Origin: Paraburkholderia nodosa DSM 21604
Lineage (GTDB): Bacteria; Pseudomonadota; Gammaproteobacteria; Burkholderiales; Burkholderiaceae
Direction: 5' to 3'
DNA: 64,000 bases
Assembly: GCF_000519185.1 (NCBI RefSeq)
Contig: NZ_JAFA01000002.1
Span: 310,001 to 374,000 of the forward strand
Under the pieces are notes generated by a model. The model saw only the letters and a list, made by a program, of their open reading frames with translations. It did not search any database and was not told the DNA's origin. This document shows positions 26,515 through 34,473 of the stretch, piece by piece. The position numbers and the translations under genes were made by a program. The stretch's first letter is position 1. Every line of letters starts with the position of its first letter.

Positions 26515-28836
26515 TCACACGTCTTCGCGCACGCGGCCAGCGGCGTGCTCGCGCAGCTGCGCCGCGCAGGCCTGGGCGCTTACCGGCCTGCCGAACAGGT
26601 AGCCCTGCTGGCGCTCGCAGCGCAGCGAGCGCAGAAACGACGCCTGCTCGGGCGTTTCCACGCCTTCGGCGGTCACGCGCATGCCGAGCGAATGCGCCAT
26701 CGCCACGACGGCCTGGGTGATCGCCACGGAGTCGCGGTTGTCGGGCAGGCCCGCCACGAACGTGCGATCGACCTTCAGGTGGTGCAGCGGAAAACGCTTC
26801 AGATACGAAAGCGACGAATAGCCGGTGCCGAAGTCGTCCACCGAAATGCGCACGCCAATGTCGTTCAGCGCGTGCAGGAGGGGCAGCACGCTCTGGCTGT
26901 CGCTCATGAGAATACCTTCGGTGATCTCCACTTCGAGCGCATCGGGCGCGAGCCCCGTGCGCGCGAGGCAGCCCTCCACCTGTTCGACCAGGCCGTCCGC
27001 GATCTGGCGCGGCGAGAAGTTGACCGCCATGACGAAGTCGGGCGCGAAGAGGCGCCGCCACTGCGCGGCCTGGCGGCACGCGTGCTCGAGCACCCACTGG
27101 CCGATCGGGATGATCATGCCGGTGTCCTCGGCCACGGGGATGAACTCCACCGGCGAGACCTGGCCCAGCTCCTCGCTCTCCCAGCGCAGCAGCGCCTCCG
27201 CGCCGATCATGCGGCTGCTTTCGCCATCCACGATCGGCTGATAGACGAGGCGCAGCTCGCCCGAAGCGAGCGCGCGGCGCAGCCCCCGCTCGATCTGGAA
27301 GCGGCGCTGCAGGCGCTGGCGCAGCTCGGTCGTGAAGAACTGGAACTGGTTGGTGCCGCGCTGCTTGGCCGCGTACATGGCCGAGTCGGCGTTGCGCATG
27401 AGCGCGGCGGCGCTGCGGCCGTCGTCGGGATACAGGCTGATGCCGATCGAAGCGCCCAGGTAGTACTCGTTGCCCGCCACCGCGAACGGCGCGGCAATCG
27501 CGCCGAGGACGCGCTGCGCGAGCGCGACGAGTTCGTCCACGCTTTTGTAGCAGCACACCGCGATCACGAATTCGTCGCCGCCTACGCGCGCGAGCGTATC
27601 CCCCTCGCTCACGCAGCTGGTGAGGCGCCGCCCCACGTCGAGCAGCAGCGAGTCGCCGGCTTCGTGGCCGCCCGTGTCGTTGACCTTCTTGAAGCCGTCG
27701 AGATCGACGAAGAGGAGCGCGGGCTTCGCCGAACACGTCGCGCGCTCCAGCAGCGCATGCATGCGCTCGGCAAGAAAGGTGCGGTTGTACAGGCCGGTGA
27801 GCGCGTCGCGCGTGGCGAGGTAGCGCAATTGCTGCTGCGCTTCGCGCACGGGCCCGATATCCGTGAACGAGACCACCACGGAAACCGGCTCGCTTTCGCC
27901 GGGCCGGAAGATCGGCAGCACGTTCTCGCTCACCCAGACGATCTCGCCATCCGCGAGTTCGAGGCCGACCGTCTCCCCGAGCACCGGCTCGCCCGTTTCG
28001 AGCGCCTTCATGCTCGGGCGCTTCGAGGTGGGCAGGGGCTTGCCGCTTTCGTCGAGCACGCGCGGAATCACCTTCATGATGCTCAGGCCGATGGCGTCCT
28101 CGGGCAGGCGCAGGAGGCGCCGCGCGCTGCGGTTGCAGGCGAGCACGGTGTCGTCGCGGGCCTGCATTACGATGCCTTCGTTGAGGTGGTCCACCACGAG
28201 GCGATGGTGCTCCTCGCTGAGCGCGAGACGCTCGGCAATGGTCTGCTGGTTGAGCATGGCCGCGACGCTGCGGGCGATGTCGCACAGCAGCGCCTCCTCG
28301 GCAGCGCTGGGCCGCCAGGGCCGGCTCTGGTACACGGCGAGCGCGCCCAGCACGCCGCCGTGGTCGTCGTCGAGCGGCGTGGTCCAGACCGCGCGCAGGC
28401 CGCTGTCGAGCGCGATGCGGCGGTACTCGCCCCACTCGTGCGCGAGTTCGTAGTCCTCCACGCACACCGTGCTCCGCTCGGCGATCGCGGTGCCGGAGGG
28501 GCTCGTGCCGGAACCGACCGGCGTGCCGTCGAACGCGGCGTGATACTGCGCCGGCAAGTTCGGCGCGCTGCCGATGCGCAGGCGCTGGCCGTCGGCATCG
28601 AGTTGCAGGACCGCGCAGTTCGCGCCCGCGCCCAGCAGCCGGCCGGCGCGGCAGCAGACCTCCGCCAGCAGTTCCGGCAGCGGCATGCTGCGCGACACCA
28701 GCCGCAATACGCTGCGCTCCTGTGCGAGCGCTTCATCGGCGCCGCTGGTTGCCCCGTCCGATTCTTTCGACACCTCCGACTGACCGCCCCGTGATCCCGC
28801 TGCGCCGAACGCTCCCGCCGCTTGGGAATAGACCAT
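26515..28836 (-). CDS. GAF-PAS-GGDEF-EAL cyclic-di-GMP signalling protein
   Basis: 773 residues, no membrane segment. A GAF domain (about 45-195), a PAS domain (about 205-330, NEGIVMQARDDTVLACNRSARRLL), a GGDEF domain (about 340-500, RDALTGLYNRTFL, intact GGDEF at 419-423) and an EAL domain (about 515-765, EALLRW near 547, EITEGILM, DDFGTGYSSL, AEGVET). The inhibitory I-site before GGDEF reads SEGD instead of RxxD, so product inhibition is probably lost. Both catalytic cores look intact, so the protein could synthesise or hydrolyse cyclic-di-GMP under control of the two sensor domains. It is on the same strand as cheV, suggesting a role in motility or biofilm choice. Confidence 0.93.
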   Translation of the reverse strand: MVYSQAAGAFGAAGSRGGQSEVSKESDGATSGADEALAQERSVLRLVSRSMPLPELLAEVCCRAGRLLGAGANCAVLQLDADGQRLRIGSAPNLPAQYHAAFDGTPVGSGTSPSGTAIAERSTVCVEDYELAHEWGEYRRIALDSGLRAVWTTPLDDDHGGVLGALAVYQSRPWRPSAAEEALLCDIARSVAAMLNQQTIAERLALSEEHHRLVVDHLNEGIVMQARDDTVLACNRSARRLLRLPEDAIGLSIMKVIPRVLDESGKPLPTSKRPSMKALETGEPVLGETVGLELADGEIVWVSENVLPIFRPGESEPVSVVVSFTDIGPVREAQQQLRYLATRDALTGLYNRTFLAERMHALLERATCSAKPALLFVDLDGFKKVNDTGGHEAGDSLLLDVGRRLTSCVSEGDTLARVGGDEFVIAVCCYKSVDELVALAQRVLGAIAAPFAVAGNEYYLGASIGISLYPDDGRSAAALMRNADSAMYAAKQRGTNQFQFFTTELRQRLQRRFQIERGLRRALASGELRLVYQPIVDGESSRMIGAEALLRWESEELGQVSPVEFIPVAEDTGMIIPIGQWVLEHACRQAAQWRRLFAPDFVMAVNFSPRQIADGLVEQVEGCLARTGLAPDALEVEITEGILMSDSQSVLPLLHALNDIGVRISVDDFGTGYSSLSYLKRFPLHHLKVDRTFVAGLPDNRDSVAITQAVVAMAHSLGMRVTAEGVETPEQASFLRSLRCERQQGYLFGRPVSAQACAAQLREHAAGRVREDV

Positions 28837-29309
28837 ACCTTCGTCCCCTCTTGTTGCCGCGGCGCGTGCAGTGCACGCAGCGCCTGTGGCCGGCTCGATC
28901 TCAAGTGTGGTGCGCGGCGAACCGCCCGCCGTCAGGCGAGCGACTTCGCCGCCCCTGCGTTAACGGCAAGGGCGGAGCAATTCTTGAAGCCTTGGGAGGG
29001 AAAGGCGCGGGGCCGGTGGCGAGCCGGATAACAGGGCGCGGACGGGAAGGCGCGCCGGTTGGGCGGGTATGCGCGGCGCGTTGGCGGTCGCGAGGGTAAA
29101 CACTGAGGGAGCTCGGCTCGTCCTGGTCAAATGCGCGCCGCACTTGGCTCGATCCACGAGCTTGCCCAAGAGCCGCAGATGTAAGCGCGCCCGTTTCGAT
29201 CGGCGCGGGAACGTGCAACAACGCGGACGCACTTCCCATACAACCGCATTTCTCCGGCCGCGATGCGCGGCTACAAACGCCGCGTATTTCGAAAGCGCTT
29301 TCGATCGAA
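28837..29309. other. Intergenic region
   Basis: No supported gene on either strand; long frames here have Arg/Pro-rich shadow composition. It separates the start of the cyclic-di-GMP gene from the end of the T6SS cassette. GC content falls visibly towards 29300, marking the edge of the AT-richer island. Confidence 0.5.
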
Positions 29310-29909
29310 TCAACGACGCGCATCATCAGGGCGCGCTATTCGACCGGTTTTCAGTTTGTATTCTGGAATACGTGTCGCGCGCAGCTTTGGAACACGATCC
29401 GAATAGGTCTGTTCGGCATTTCCCGTGTTAGCGTCGTATCGGTAAATAATGTATCGCTCGGGCGACTCGTTGCGATCGGTGTTCGGCAACAGGACGGATA
29501 ACCCCTTAGCGTCGAAATAGACGCTTGCCGGGCGGGTTCGCTCTGCGAAGTCGATACGTTCCCATCGCTTCGCCCTGGCGTTGTAGCGAACGGCGACACC
29601 CTGTATGAAGTTCGAAGTGAATTCGCCAGATAAGACGAATGCACGCTCCCTCTCTCCTACGCAAACTGCTTGTACTTCGTCGCCCCGCGATTGACCCTCA
29701 TCCCCTGGATAAAGCCTCACGGGCGAGGCTCCGTCTTTGCTGAGATAGTAAACCGCGGTGCCTTCTATGGGATGGTCGCGAAGCAACATGAGCGTATGAC
29801 TTCCGTCGCTTCCAAGTGTGCAACGCGCGACTGGCTCCATACCAATAGCGGATTGCGAAGCGGAGAAAACGCCAATGCACATGACCGGTATCAATACGGT
29901 TTTCTTCAT
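29310..29909 (-). CDS. Periplasmic protein, candidate immunity factor for the adjacent T6SS effector
   Basis: 199 residues with a Sec signal peptide (MKKTVLIPVMCIGVFSASQS, cleavage near AIG-ME). I recognise no family for the mature part, which looks beta-rich and propeller-like (CTLGSDGSHTLMLLRDHP, RERAFVLSGEFTSNF, KRWERIDF, ERYIIYRYDANTGNAEQTY) and has a Cys pair (RCTLG, AVCVG) that could form a disulphide. Its start overlaps the stop of the lytic-transglycosylase-like gene by four bases (ATGA). A secreted partner placed directly after a peptidoglycan-degrading T6SS effector is the standard arrangement for immunity proteins. Function is inferred from this context. Base composition is AT-richer than the flanks. 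Confidence 0.72.
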   Translation of the reverse strand: MKKTVLIPVMCIGVFSASQSAIGMEPVARCTLGSDGSHTLMLLRDHPIEGTAVYYLSKDGASPVRLYPGDEGQSRGDEVQAVCVGERERAFVLSGEFTSNFIQGVAVRYNARAKRWERIDFAERTRPASVYFDAKGLSVLLPNTDRNESPERYIIYRYDANTGNAEQTYSDRVPKLRATRIPEYKLKTGRIARPDDARR

Positions 29910-30472
29910 TTCACCATATCGCGCAGTGGTTGCATTGAATCAGGATCAGCGCTCAGCTGGTCCGCACACGCTTTGATCTTTTGATAGTAAATTCCGTTAG
30001 ATAGACCGCGATAGAGTTTGTAAGCGCCATCGACCGAACGCGCCTTGTCTATCCAGTATTGCATGTACTCGGTTCCTAGCCCAATGTTCGTTGCATCATC
30101 GGTAAGCTGAGAGGAGGCATGCGCCACCGCAGCCTCGGAGAACAATTGGTGTGTCTGCGCATCGCTCGGCATATGGCCCAAGCTTTTCTGCGCGCGATAT
30201 TTGTAGACCTGTTGAACAGCGCCTTTTGTCATTTGCATTAGTCCTCTTGCGGTGCTGCCGCTTGGGGCTGCAGTAGAATCGAAACGCGATTCCATATAGA
30301 TTTGGCAGATGACCAGATTCTCATCGAGCGTTGATCTGTTGTTAGTCTGTACCAGTTTCCGAATTTCGCGCAAGCGCGCCGAATCGTCAACCATTACCGT
30401 TACGGGCGTCGTGTTGGACTTCGGCGTAAATCTTGCCGTGTGCCTCTTGATTGCCTTTTTTGCGGCGCTCAT
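29906..30472 (-). CDS. Lytic-transglycosylase-like putative T6SS effector
   Basis: 188 residues from ATG 30472, which overlaps the PAAR-gene stop (ATGA); an ATG at 30487 is also in frame. There is no signal peptide. The core is an SLT/lysozyme-like fold: CQIYMESRFD with the likely catalytic Glu61, then PSGSTARGLMQMTKGAVQQVY, the classic transglycosylase substrate-groove motif, and an AHASSQLTDDATNIGLGTEYMQYW segment. The C-terminus (YKLYRGLSNGIYYQKIKAC) resembles the end of the family fold. Absence of a signal, position after a PAAR spike and a following periplasmic protein indicate delivery by type VI secretion to cleave a rival's peptidoglycan. Confidence 0.8.
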   Translation of the reverse strand: MSAAKKAIKRHTARFTPKSNTTPVTVMVDDSARLREIRKLVQTNNRSTLDENLVICQIYMESRFDSTAAPSGSTARGLMQMTKGAVQQVYKYRAQKSLGHMPSDAQTHQLFSEAAVAHASSQLTDDATNIGLGTEYMQYWIDKARSVDGAYKLYRGLSNGIYYQKIKACADQLSADPDSMQPLRDMVK

Positions 30473-31050
30473 AGGAATTTGTCCCACTCTGGATTGATCG
30501 GGGTGTACTCTTCAAGAACGTGCAGGGTTGCCGACGTATCCCGATCGTTCGACACGCGCAGCGTATGGCCACGCGCATCCGTTATGCCTTCGTGTTCGTC
30601 GCCGTCCGATGTGACGATCCGATACGGAACCCCCTTTAGAGGCTTTCCGGTTCGTTCGTCAGTCAAACGGAAGTGCTGGTCGAAGGCATCGACTCGCGCG
30701 CTCGATGTCGTGGTTTTCGTGCGTTGCCCCATTAGCGCAGCTGCTTCCTCTGACGTGAAACTCATCGTCATGTTGCGCTCGGCGCGGAACACGGGCGGCG
30801 GACTACAACCGCAAAGGTTGACATCGCCGCTCAACGCCCATTGACTGCCGTTTGGCCCGGTGCCGGGCCAGCGCGGACCGCGCGGAGCAATGTGGCCTTC
30901 CTGCTCGCAAACGGGACAATATGTCCGCATGCCGATTGTTGAAATCTGCACGCACGGCGGCGGATTGGAGCAGCTAATTGAATCCAGCCCTTCCGCAACG
31001 AGCGCGCCGTTATCGGCCTTGTCTCCAATCCCTGGAAATGAGCGCTCCAT
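30469..31050 (-). CDS. PAAR-domain T6SS spike protein with C-terminal extension
   Basis: 193 residues. The N-terminal about 95 residues are a PAAR domain of the Burkholderia type: GDKADNGALVAEGLD, YCPVCEQEGHIAPRGPRWPG, LSGDVNLCGCSPPPVF, with Cys residues likely to bind zinc at the spike tip. A short linker leads to a C-terminal beta domain (about 120-190: FDQHFRLTDERTGKPLKGVPYRIV, GITDARGHTLRV) of the Ig/transthyretin-like type that these proteins use as an adaptor. PAAR proteins cap the VgrG spike and carry effectors. The stop overlaps the effector start. No vgrG or other T6SS core gene is present, so this is an orphan cassette. Confidence 0.87.
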   Translation of the reverse strand: MERSFPGIGDKADNGALVAEGLDSISCSNPPPCVQISTIGMRTYCPVCEQEGHIAPRGPRWPGTGPNGSQWALSGDVNLCGCSPPPVFRAERNMTMSFTSEEAAALMGQRTKTTTSSARVDAFDQHFRLTDERTGKPLKGVPYRIVTSDGDEHEGITDARGHTLRVSNDRDTSATLHVLEEYTPINPEWDKFL

Positions 31051-31412
31051 ACAGCCTCGCCTAACGAACTGAGTGAAAACGACCGGCGCCGCGATGCGAC
31101 CGGCGAGCTAAACGGGCGAACATGCATGCCCGCTCAAGCCAGGTTCGGGCCGGAGCCACTAGCGGGATATGGGATTCATCCGAAAAAATACTTTCATGGG
31201 GACGCAACGATTCACTGCGCATCGCCGCGCAACATTGATTTGACGTTCGCCAAATCGTGACCAATAAGGCAACCAAATTGGAATGCCTAAATTTGCCCAG
31301 ATCATTTGAGAAGCCATCTAACTTGTGGTCGTTGAATAAGACAGCTCAGCAAGTCCGACCGGGCGTAAGGTGTGCTCAATCGCGAAGGAACGGGCCACAA
31401 GCATCAAAAAGA
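31051..31412. other. AT-rich leader of the T6SS cassette
   Basis: No gene supported. The stretch is clearly AT-richer than the surroundings, and promoter-like hexamers for the minus-strand PAAR gene are plausible around 31220-31300, but none is certain. A GAGG RBS lies just before the PAAR start at 31050. Confidence 0.45.
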
Positions 31413-31440
31413 AAAGGCCGCCCATCAATGAGCGGCCTTT
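31413..31440 (-). terminator. Strong Rho-independent terminator
   Basis: AAAGGCCGC (31413-31421) pairs with GCGGCCTTT (31432-31440). On the minus strand the hairpin is followed by TCTTTTTGATGC. It probably ends the long biosynthetic operon whose last gene stops at 31574 and insulates the T6SS cassette. Confidence 0.8.
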
Positions 31441-31534
31441 CTGTTCACAAACGCTACGGGGGCCTTCGATCCCCCATGCACTCGCGAGCGACACCGTACA
31501 GGAAACGATGCCGTCGGATTGCATTGCACGAATA

Positions 31535-31560
31535 CGGGCGCCGACCAACGCCGGCGCCCG
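31535..31560 (-). terminator. GC-rich hairpin after the small periplasmic protein gene
   Basis: GGGCGCCG (31536-31543) pairs with CGGCGCCC (31552-31559), extended by one C-G pair. The tail is poor in T, so it may be an attenuator or stability hairpin rather than a full terminator. Confidence 0.45.
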
Positions 31561-31573
31561 GCAACGCCAAGGC

Positions 31574-31870
31574 TTACGCCTGGCTCTTTTCGCTGCTTTC
31601 GCCGCTGCCGTCCTTGTGGAACACGCGCTTGGTCGCGCGCTTCGTGGCCTCGTAGCCTTCGCGCGACGCATGCGCGATGCCGTGGCCCACTGTCTTCGCC
31701 GCGTGCGCGGTGGCGTGGCCGAAGTCGCGCGCGGCGTGGCCGGTTTTCGTGGCCGCTTCCTTCGAGTCGTGCTTGATGTTCTCCTTCACTTCGTGAAGGT
31801 CGGCGTGCGCCATCGTGCTGGCCATGCCCAGCACGAGCGCGGCAAGTATGAACCGTTTGGATTTCATCAT
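31574..31870 (-). CDS. Small periplasmic helix-rich protein
   Basis: 98 residues from tandem ATGs at 31870/31867 with GGGAG just upstream. A Sec signal peptide (MMKSKRFILAALVLGMASTMAHA, cleavage before DL) is followed by a highly charged, His/Ala/Lys-rich helical part with repeats of the type KTGHAARDFGHATAHAAKTVGHGIAHAS. I do not recognise a family; the heptad-like pattern suggests an extended amphipathic helix. It lies 13 bases after the dehydratase stop on the same strand, so it is probably the last gene of the biosynthetic operon. Confidence 0.75.
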   Translation of the reverse strand: MMKSKRFILAALVLGMASTMAHADLHEVKENIKHDSKEAATKTGHAARDFGHATAHAAKTVGHGIAHASREGYEATKRATKRVFHKDGSGESSEKSQA

Positions 31871-31883
31871 CGGGCTCCCTTTT

Positions 31884-32408
31884 CTATTGTGATCGAATGA
31901 CTGCGGACGCGTCGAGCATGACTGCCGCGCGTCCCGTGAGCAGCACGCGGCCCTCGCCGCGCACCGTAAAACCATAGAGTATCGTGTTGCCGCCGCCGCT
32001 CACGCGCTCGGCTTCGATCGCGAGCGGCGCGGCGAGCGTGTCGAGGCGCTCGACATGCGCCACGACGCTGCGCACGCTCGCAAGAAAACCCACGCGCGGG
32101 CGGCCCGCCGCTGCGCCATCCAGCGCGCCGAGCAATGCGCCATGCACCGCCATCGCCTGCGCCGCGTACTCCACGCCACACACCGCAGCAAGGCGGCCGC
32201 GCGAGCGCAGCGGGTTGTGCGGATCGCGATGGCTGGTCGCTACGCAGCGGATACGCGTTTCGTCCCACGCCAGTACCGCGTCGAGCAGGCACATCGCGCC
32301 GCTGTGCGGGATGCGCGCCGCGATCCATGCGCGGTCGAGCGGCGCGCTCGGCACGGCGTTCGCGATCACGTCCGCAAGCGTAGCCGGCAGGGTGGCTTGC
32401 GTCGTCAT
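31884..32408 (-). CDS. 3-hydroxyacyl-ACP dehydratase-like hot-dog protein
   Basis: 174 residues from ATG 32408 (RBS GGGAGGGC), which overlaps the preceding stop (ATGA). The sequence AARIPHSGAMCLLDAVLAWDETRIRCVA resembles the FabA/FabZ-like dehydratases of aryl-polyene clusters, where His of PHxGxM is the catalytic base. CGVEYAAQAMAVHGALL matches the central helix with the Glu. It should dehydrate 3-hydroxyacyl-ACP during polyene chain extension. The cluster encodes a second dehydratase-like domain at the C-terminus of the acyl-ACP ligase. Confidence 0.85.
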   Translation of the reverse strand: MTTQATLPATLADVIANAVPSAPLDRAWIAARIPHSGAMCLLDAVLAWDETRIRCVATSHRDPHNPLRSRGRLAAVCGVEYAAQAMAVHGALLGALDGAAAGRPRVGFLASVRSVVAHVERLDTLAAPLAIEAERVSGGGNTILYGFTVRGEGRVLLTGRAAVMLDASAVIRSQ

Positions 32409-33241
32409 GCGCCCTCCCCAGACGCGTCCAGGGGCGTGACGTCGATTTGCACGCGCAACTCGGGCATGTAGTCGATGACCACGCTCGCAGGCTGGCCGGA
32501 TTCGTCCACGCACGCGAGCGCTTCGAGCAGCGGCAGCACGCGCGCGGCGGGATTGTTGGTGCGCAGCGCTTCGAGTTCGGGCGAAGCGAGGTGCGTCGCG
32601 AGCGCTTCGGTGAGCGTCACGTCGAGGCGCGCGAGCGTCGTCGCGCTCGCCTGCGGCGCGAGCACGAGCGCGACGCCGAACGCATCGGCCACGGGACGCA
32701 ACGCGTGCAGCGGCTCGGGATAGTCGGCGTCGTAGGCGATCAGCAAGGTGGGCACGCCATCCACGGCCACCTGGCACGCGCTTTCGAGCAGCCCCGCTGC
32801 AAAGCTGCCGTCGTGCGCGCACAGCACGTTCGACGTGGCGCGGTCGCGCGTCGCGATGCTCCAGTAGCCCGCGGGCGCGTTGTGCACCGAGTTGTGAAAA
32901 CGCGTGGGCGAAAGCAGGCGGTCGTCGCCGGCAAGCGCGTCGCAGATTATGTGGCAGTTCTGACCATCTCCACCCGAGGCCGCGAATACGGCGGCAAGCG
33001 TCGTCGCGTCGCGGCCGCTCGCCGCGACGGCTTCGTGGCCCACGGCGAGCGCGGTCTTGACGACGGCCCCGGTGCGGCGGCGCTCGGCCGCCGGCAGCCC
33101 CTCGGGCGGCGGCAGCACCGTGCGTGCGCTCGCGTAGGGCGTACGCGCGGCGAGCACGTCGGCCGTTTGCGGCCAGTTGGCGAGACCCGGACCGATCACG
33201 CCGACGCTTTCGATGAATGCGGAAAGTCTCATGGCGGTCAT
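32405..33241 (-). CDS. Ketosynthase-like protein (chain-length-factor type)
   Basis: 278 residues from ATG 33241, overlapping the upstream ketosynthase stop (ATGA); ATG 33232 is an alternative. It corresponds to the N-terminal ketosynthase domain family (Ketoacyl-synt_2) found in aryl-polyene and flexirubin clusters: SVGVIGPGLANW, TGAVVKTALAVGHEAV, PTRFHNSVHNAPAGYWSI and SNVLCAHDGSFAAGLLESACQVAVDG. It lacks the C-terminal half with the two catalytic His residues of a true ketosynthase, so it likely pairs with the adjacent active ketosynthase as a chain-length or structural partner. Confidence 0.83.
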   Translation of the reverse strand: MTAMRLSAFIESVGVIGPGLANWPQTADVLAARTPYASARTVLPPPEGLPAAERRRTGAVVKTALAVGHEAVAASGRDATTLAAVFAASGGDGQNCHIICDALAGDDRLLSPTRFHNSVHNAPAGYWSIATRDRATSNVLCAHDGSFAAGLLESACQVAVDGVPTLLIAYDADYPEPLHALRPVADAFGVALVLAPQASATTLARLDVTLTEALATHLASPELEALRTNNPAARVLPLLEALACVDESGQPASVVIDYMPELRVQIDVTPLDASGEGA

Positions 33242-34443
33242 CCGTGATGTGCGCGGTCCGCGCGGCCGAACAGGAGGCTGCAGTTCGTCCCGCCAAAACC
33301 GAATGAATTGCTCAGTGCGGCGCCCACCTGCGCCTCGCGGCTCTCCAGCACGTAGTCGAGGCCGAGCGCGGCGTCGGGTTGCGTGGTGTTGACGCCGGCG
33401 GGTACGAAGCGATGGCGCAGCGCGAGCGCCGCGATCACGGCTTCGAGCGCGCCCGCCGCGCCGAGCGTATGCCCTGTCGCGCCCTTGGTCGAGCTGCACG
33501 GCGTGCGCTCGAACAATGCATTGATCGCGCGGCTTTCGGCGACGTCGTTGGTCGGCGTGGCTGTGCCATGCAGATTGATGTAGCCGATGTCGCTGGCGGC
33601 CACGCCCGCGGTGGCAAGCGCCTGCGCCATCGCGGCGCGCGCGCCGAGCCCTTCGGGATGCGGCGACGACATGTGATGCGCGTCGCTCGATTCGCCCACG
33701 CCGAGCAGCAGGATGGCGTCGTCGTCCAGCGTGTCGGGCGTGCGCTCGAGGAAGGCGAACGCCGCGGCCTCGCCAATCGAAATGCCGTTGCGGTTCACGT
33801 CGAACGGGCGGCACGGATCGCGCGACAGCAGTTCGAGCGAGTTGAAACCGTACAGTGTCGTCAGGCACAGCGAATCGACGCCGCCCACCACGGCCGCATC
33901 GATCAGCCCCGCTTCGATCATGCGGCGCGCGGAGCCGAACACCTTCGCGCCCGAAGAACAGGCGGAGGAAATCGACGTGGCCGGCCCGCGCAGACCGAAG
34001 TACGCGCGCACGAACGAGGCCAACGCGAACGGGTTGTGCGTCTGCGCGTAATGAAAGCCCGGCTTGAGCGCGCCGCTTTCCAGGTCGCGCTGCCGGTAGG
34101 CGTTTTCGGTTTCGAGAATGCCCGAGGTGCTGGTGCCGACGAACACACCCACGCGCTCGGCGCCATACCGCGCGACGGCGGCCTCAATGTGTTCGGCGAA
34201 ACCATCCTGCGTGAAGCCGATCTGCGCGAGACGGTGGTTGCGGCACGCGTAGTCCGCGAGATCGGCGCGCAGCGTCTCGCTCTCGAGGCCCGCCACCTCG
34301 CCTATCCACGTATCGAGGTCCGCGCGCGCGAAGTCGCAGCGCGCGAGGCCCCCGCGCTTGCCGCGCAGCGCGTCGAGCGTCGCGTCGAGCCCGCGCCCGA
34401 GGCAGCTGGTAGCGGTGAAATGCGAAAGGATCAGTGGTTTCAC
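33238..34443 (-). CDS. Beta-ketoacyl-ACP synthase
   Basis: 401 residues, a complete KAS I/II-type ketosynthase. The catalytic triad is intact: Cys162 in SSACSSGAK, His292 in HGTATPTND and His325 in GATGHTLGAAGALE. The end NSFGFGGTN is also canonical. Within the operon it should condense malonyl-ACP with the growing chain, together with the chain-length-factor-like protein downstream (ATGA overlap). It lies 30 bases after the deacetylase gene. In aryl-polyene pathways such ketosynthases extend an aromatic or other starter into a conjugated polyene. Confidence 0.93.
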   Translation of the reverse strand: MKPLILSHFTATSCLGRGLDATLDALRGKRGGLARCDFARADLDTWIGEVAGLESETLRADLADYACRNHRLAQIGFTQDGFAEHIEAAVARYGAERVGVFVGTSTSGILETENAYRQRDLESGALKPGFHYAQTHNPFALASFVRAYFGLRGPATSISSACSSGAKVFGSARRMIEAGLIDAAVVGGVDSLCLTTLYGFNSLELLSRDPCRPFDVNRNGISIGEAAAFAFLERTPDTLDDDAILLLGVGESSDAHHMSSPHPEGLGARAAMAQALATAGVAASDIGYINLHGTATPTNDVAESRAINALFERTPCSSTKGATGHTLGAAGALEAVIAALALRHRFVPAGVNTTQPDAALGLDYVLESREAQVGAALSNSFGFGGTNCSLLFGRADRAHHG

Positions 34444-34473
34444 GTCAGTCGTTCCGTTGGCGCAGCGGTGGAA

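Noticed and set aside
26545..28794. 749-codon plus-strand frame
   Set aside because: Antisense to the GGDEF-EAL gene, which has clear domains.
31450..31480. GGGGG...TTCGAT...CCCCC hairpin resembling a tRNA T-arm
   Set aside because: No matching acceptor, D or anticodon arm could be built around it.
31318..31671. 117-codon minus-strand frame between the operon end and the PAAR gene
   Set aside because: It overlaps two hairpins and part of the small periplasmic protein gene and reads through the terminator.
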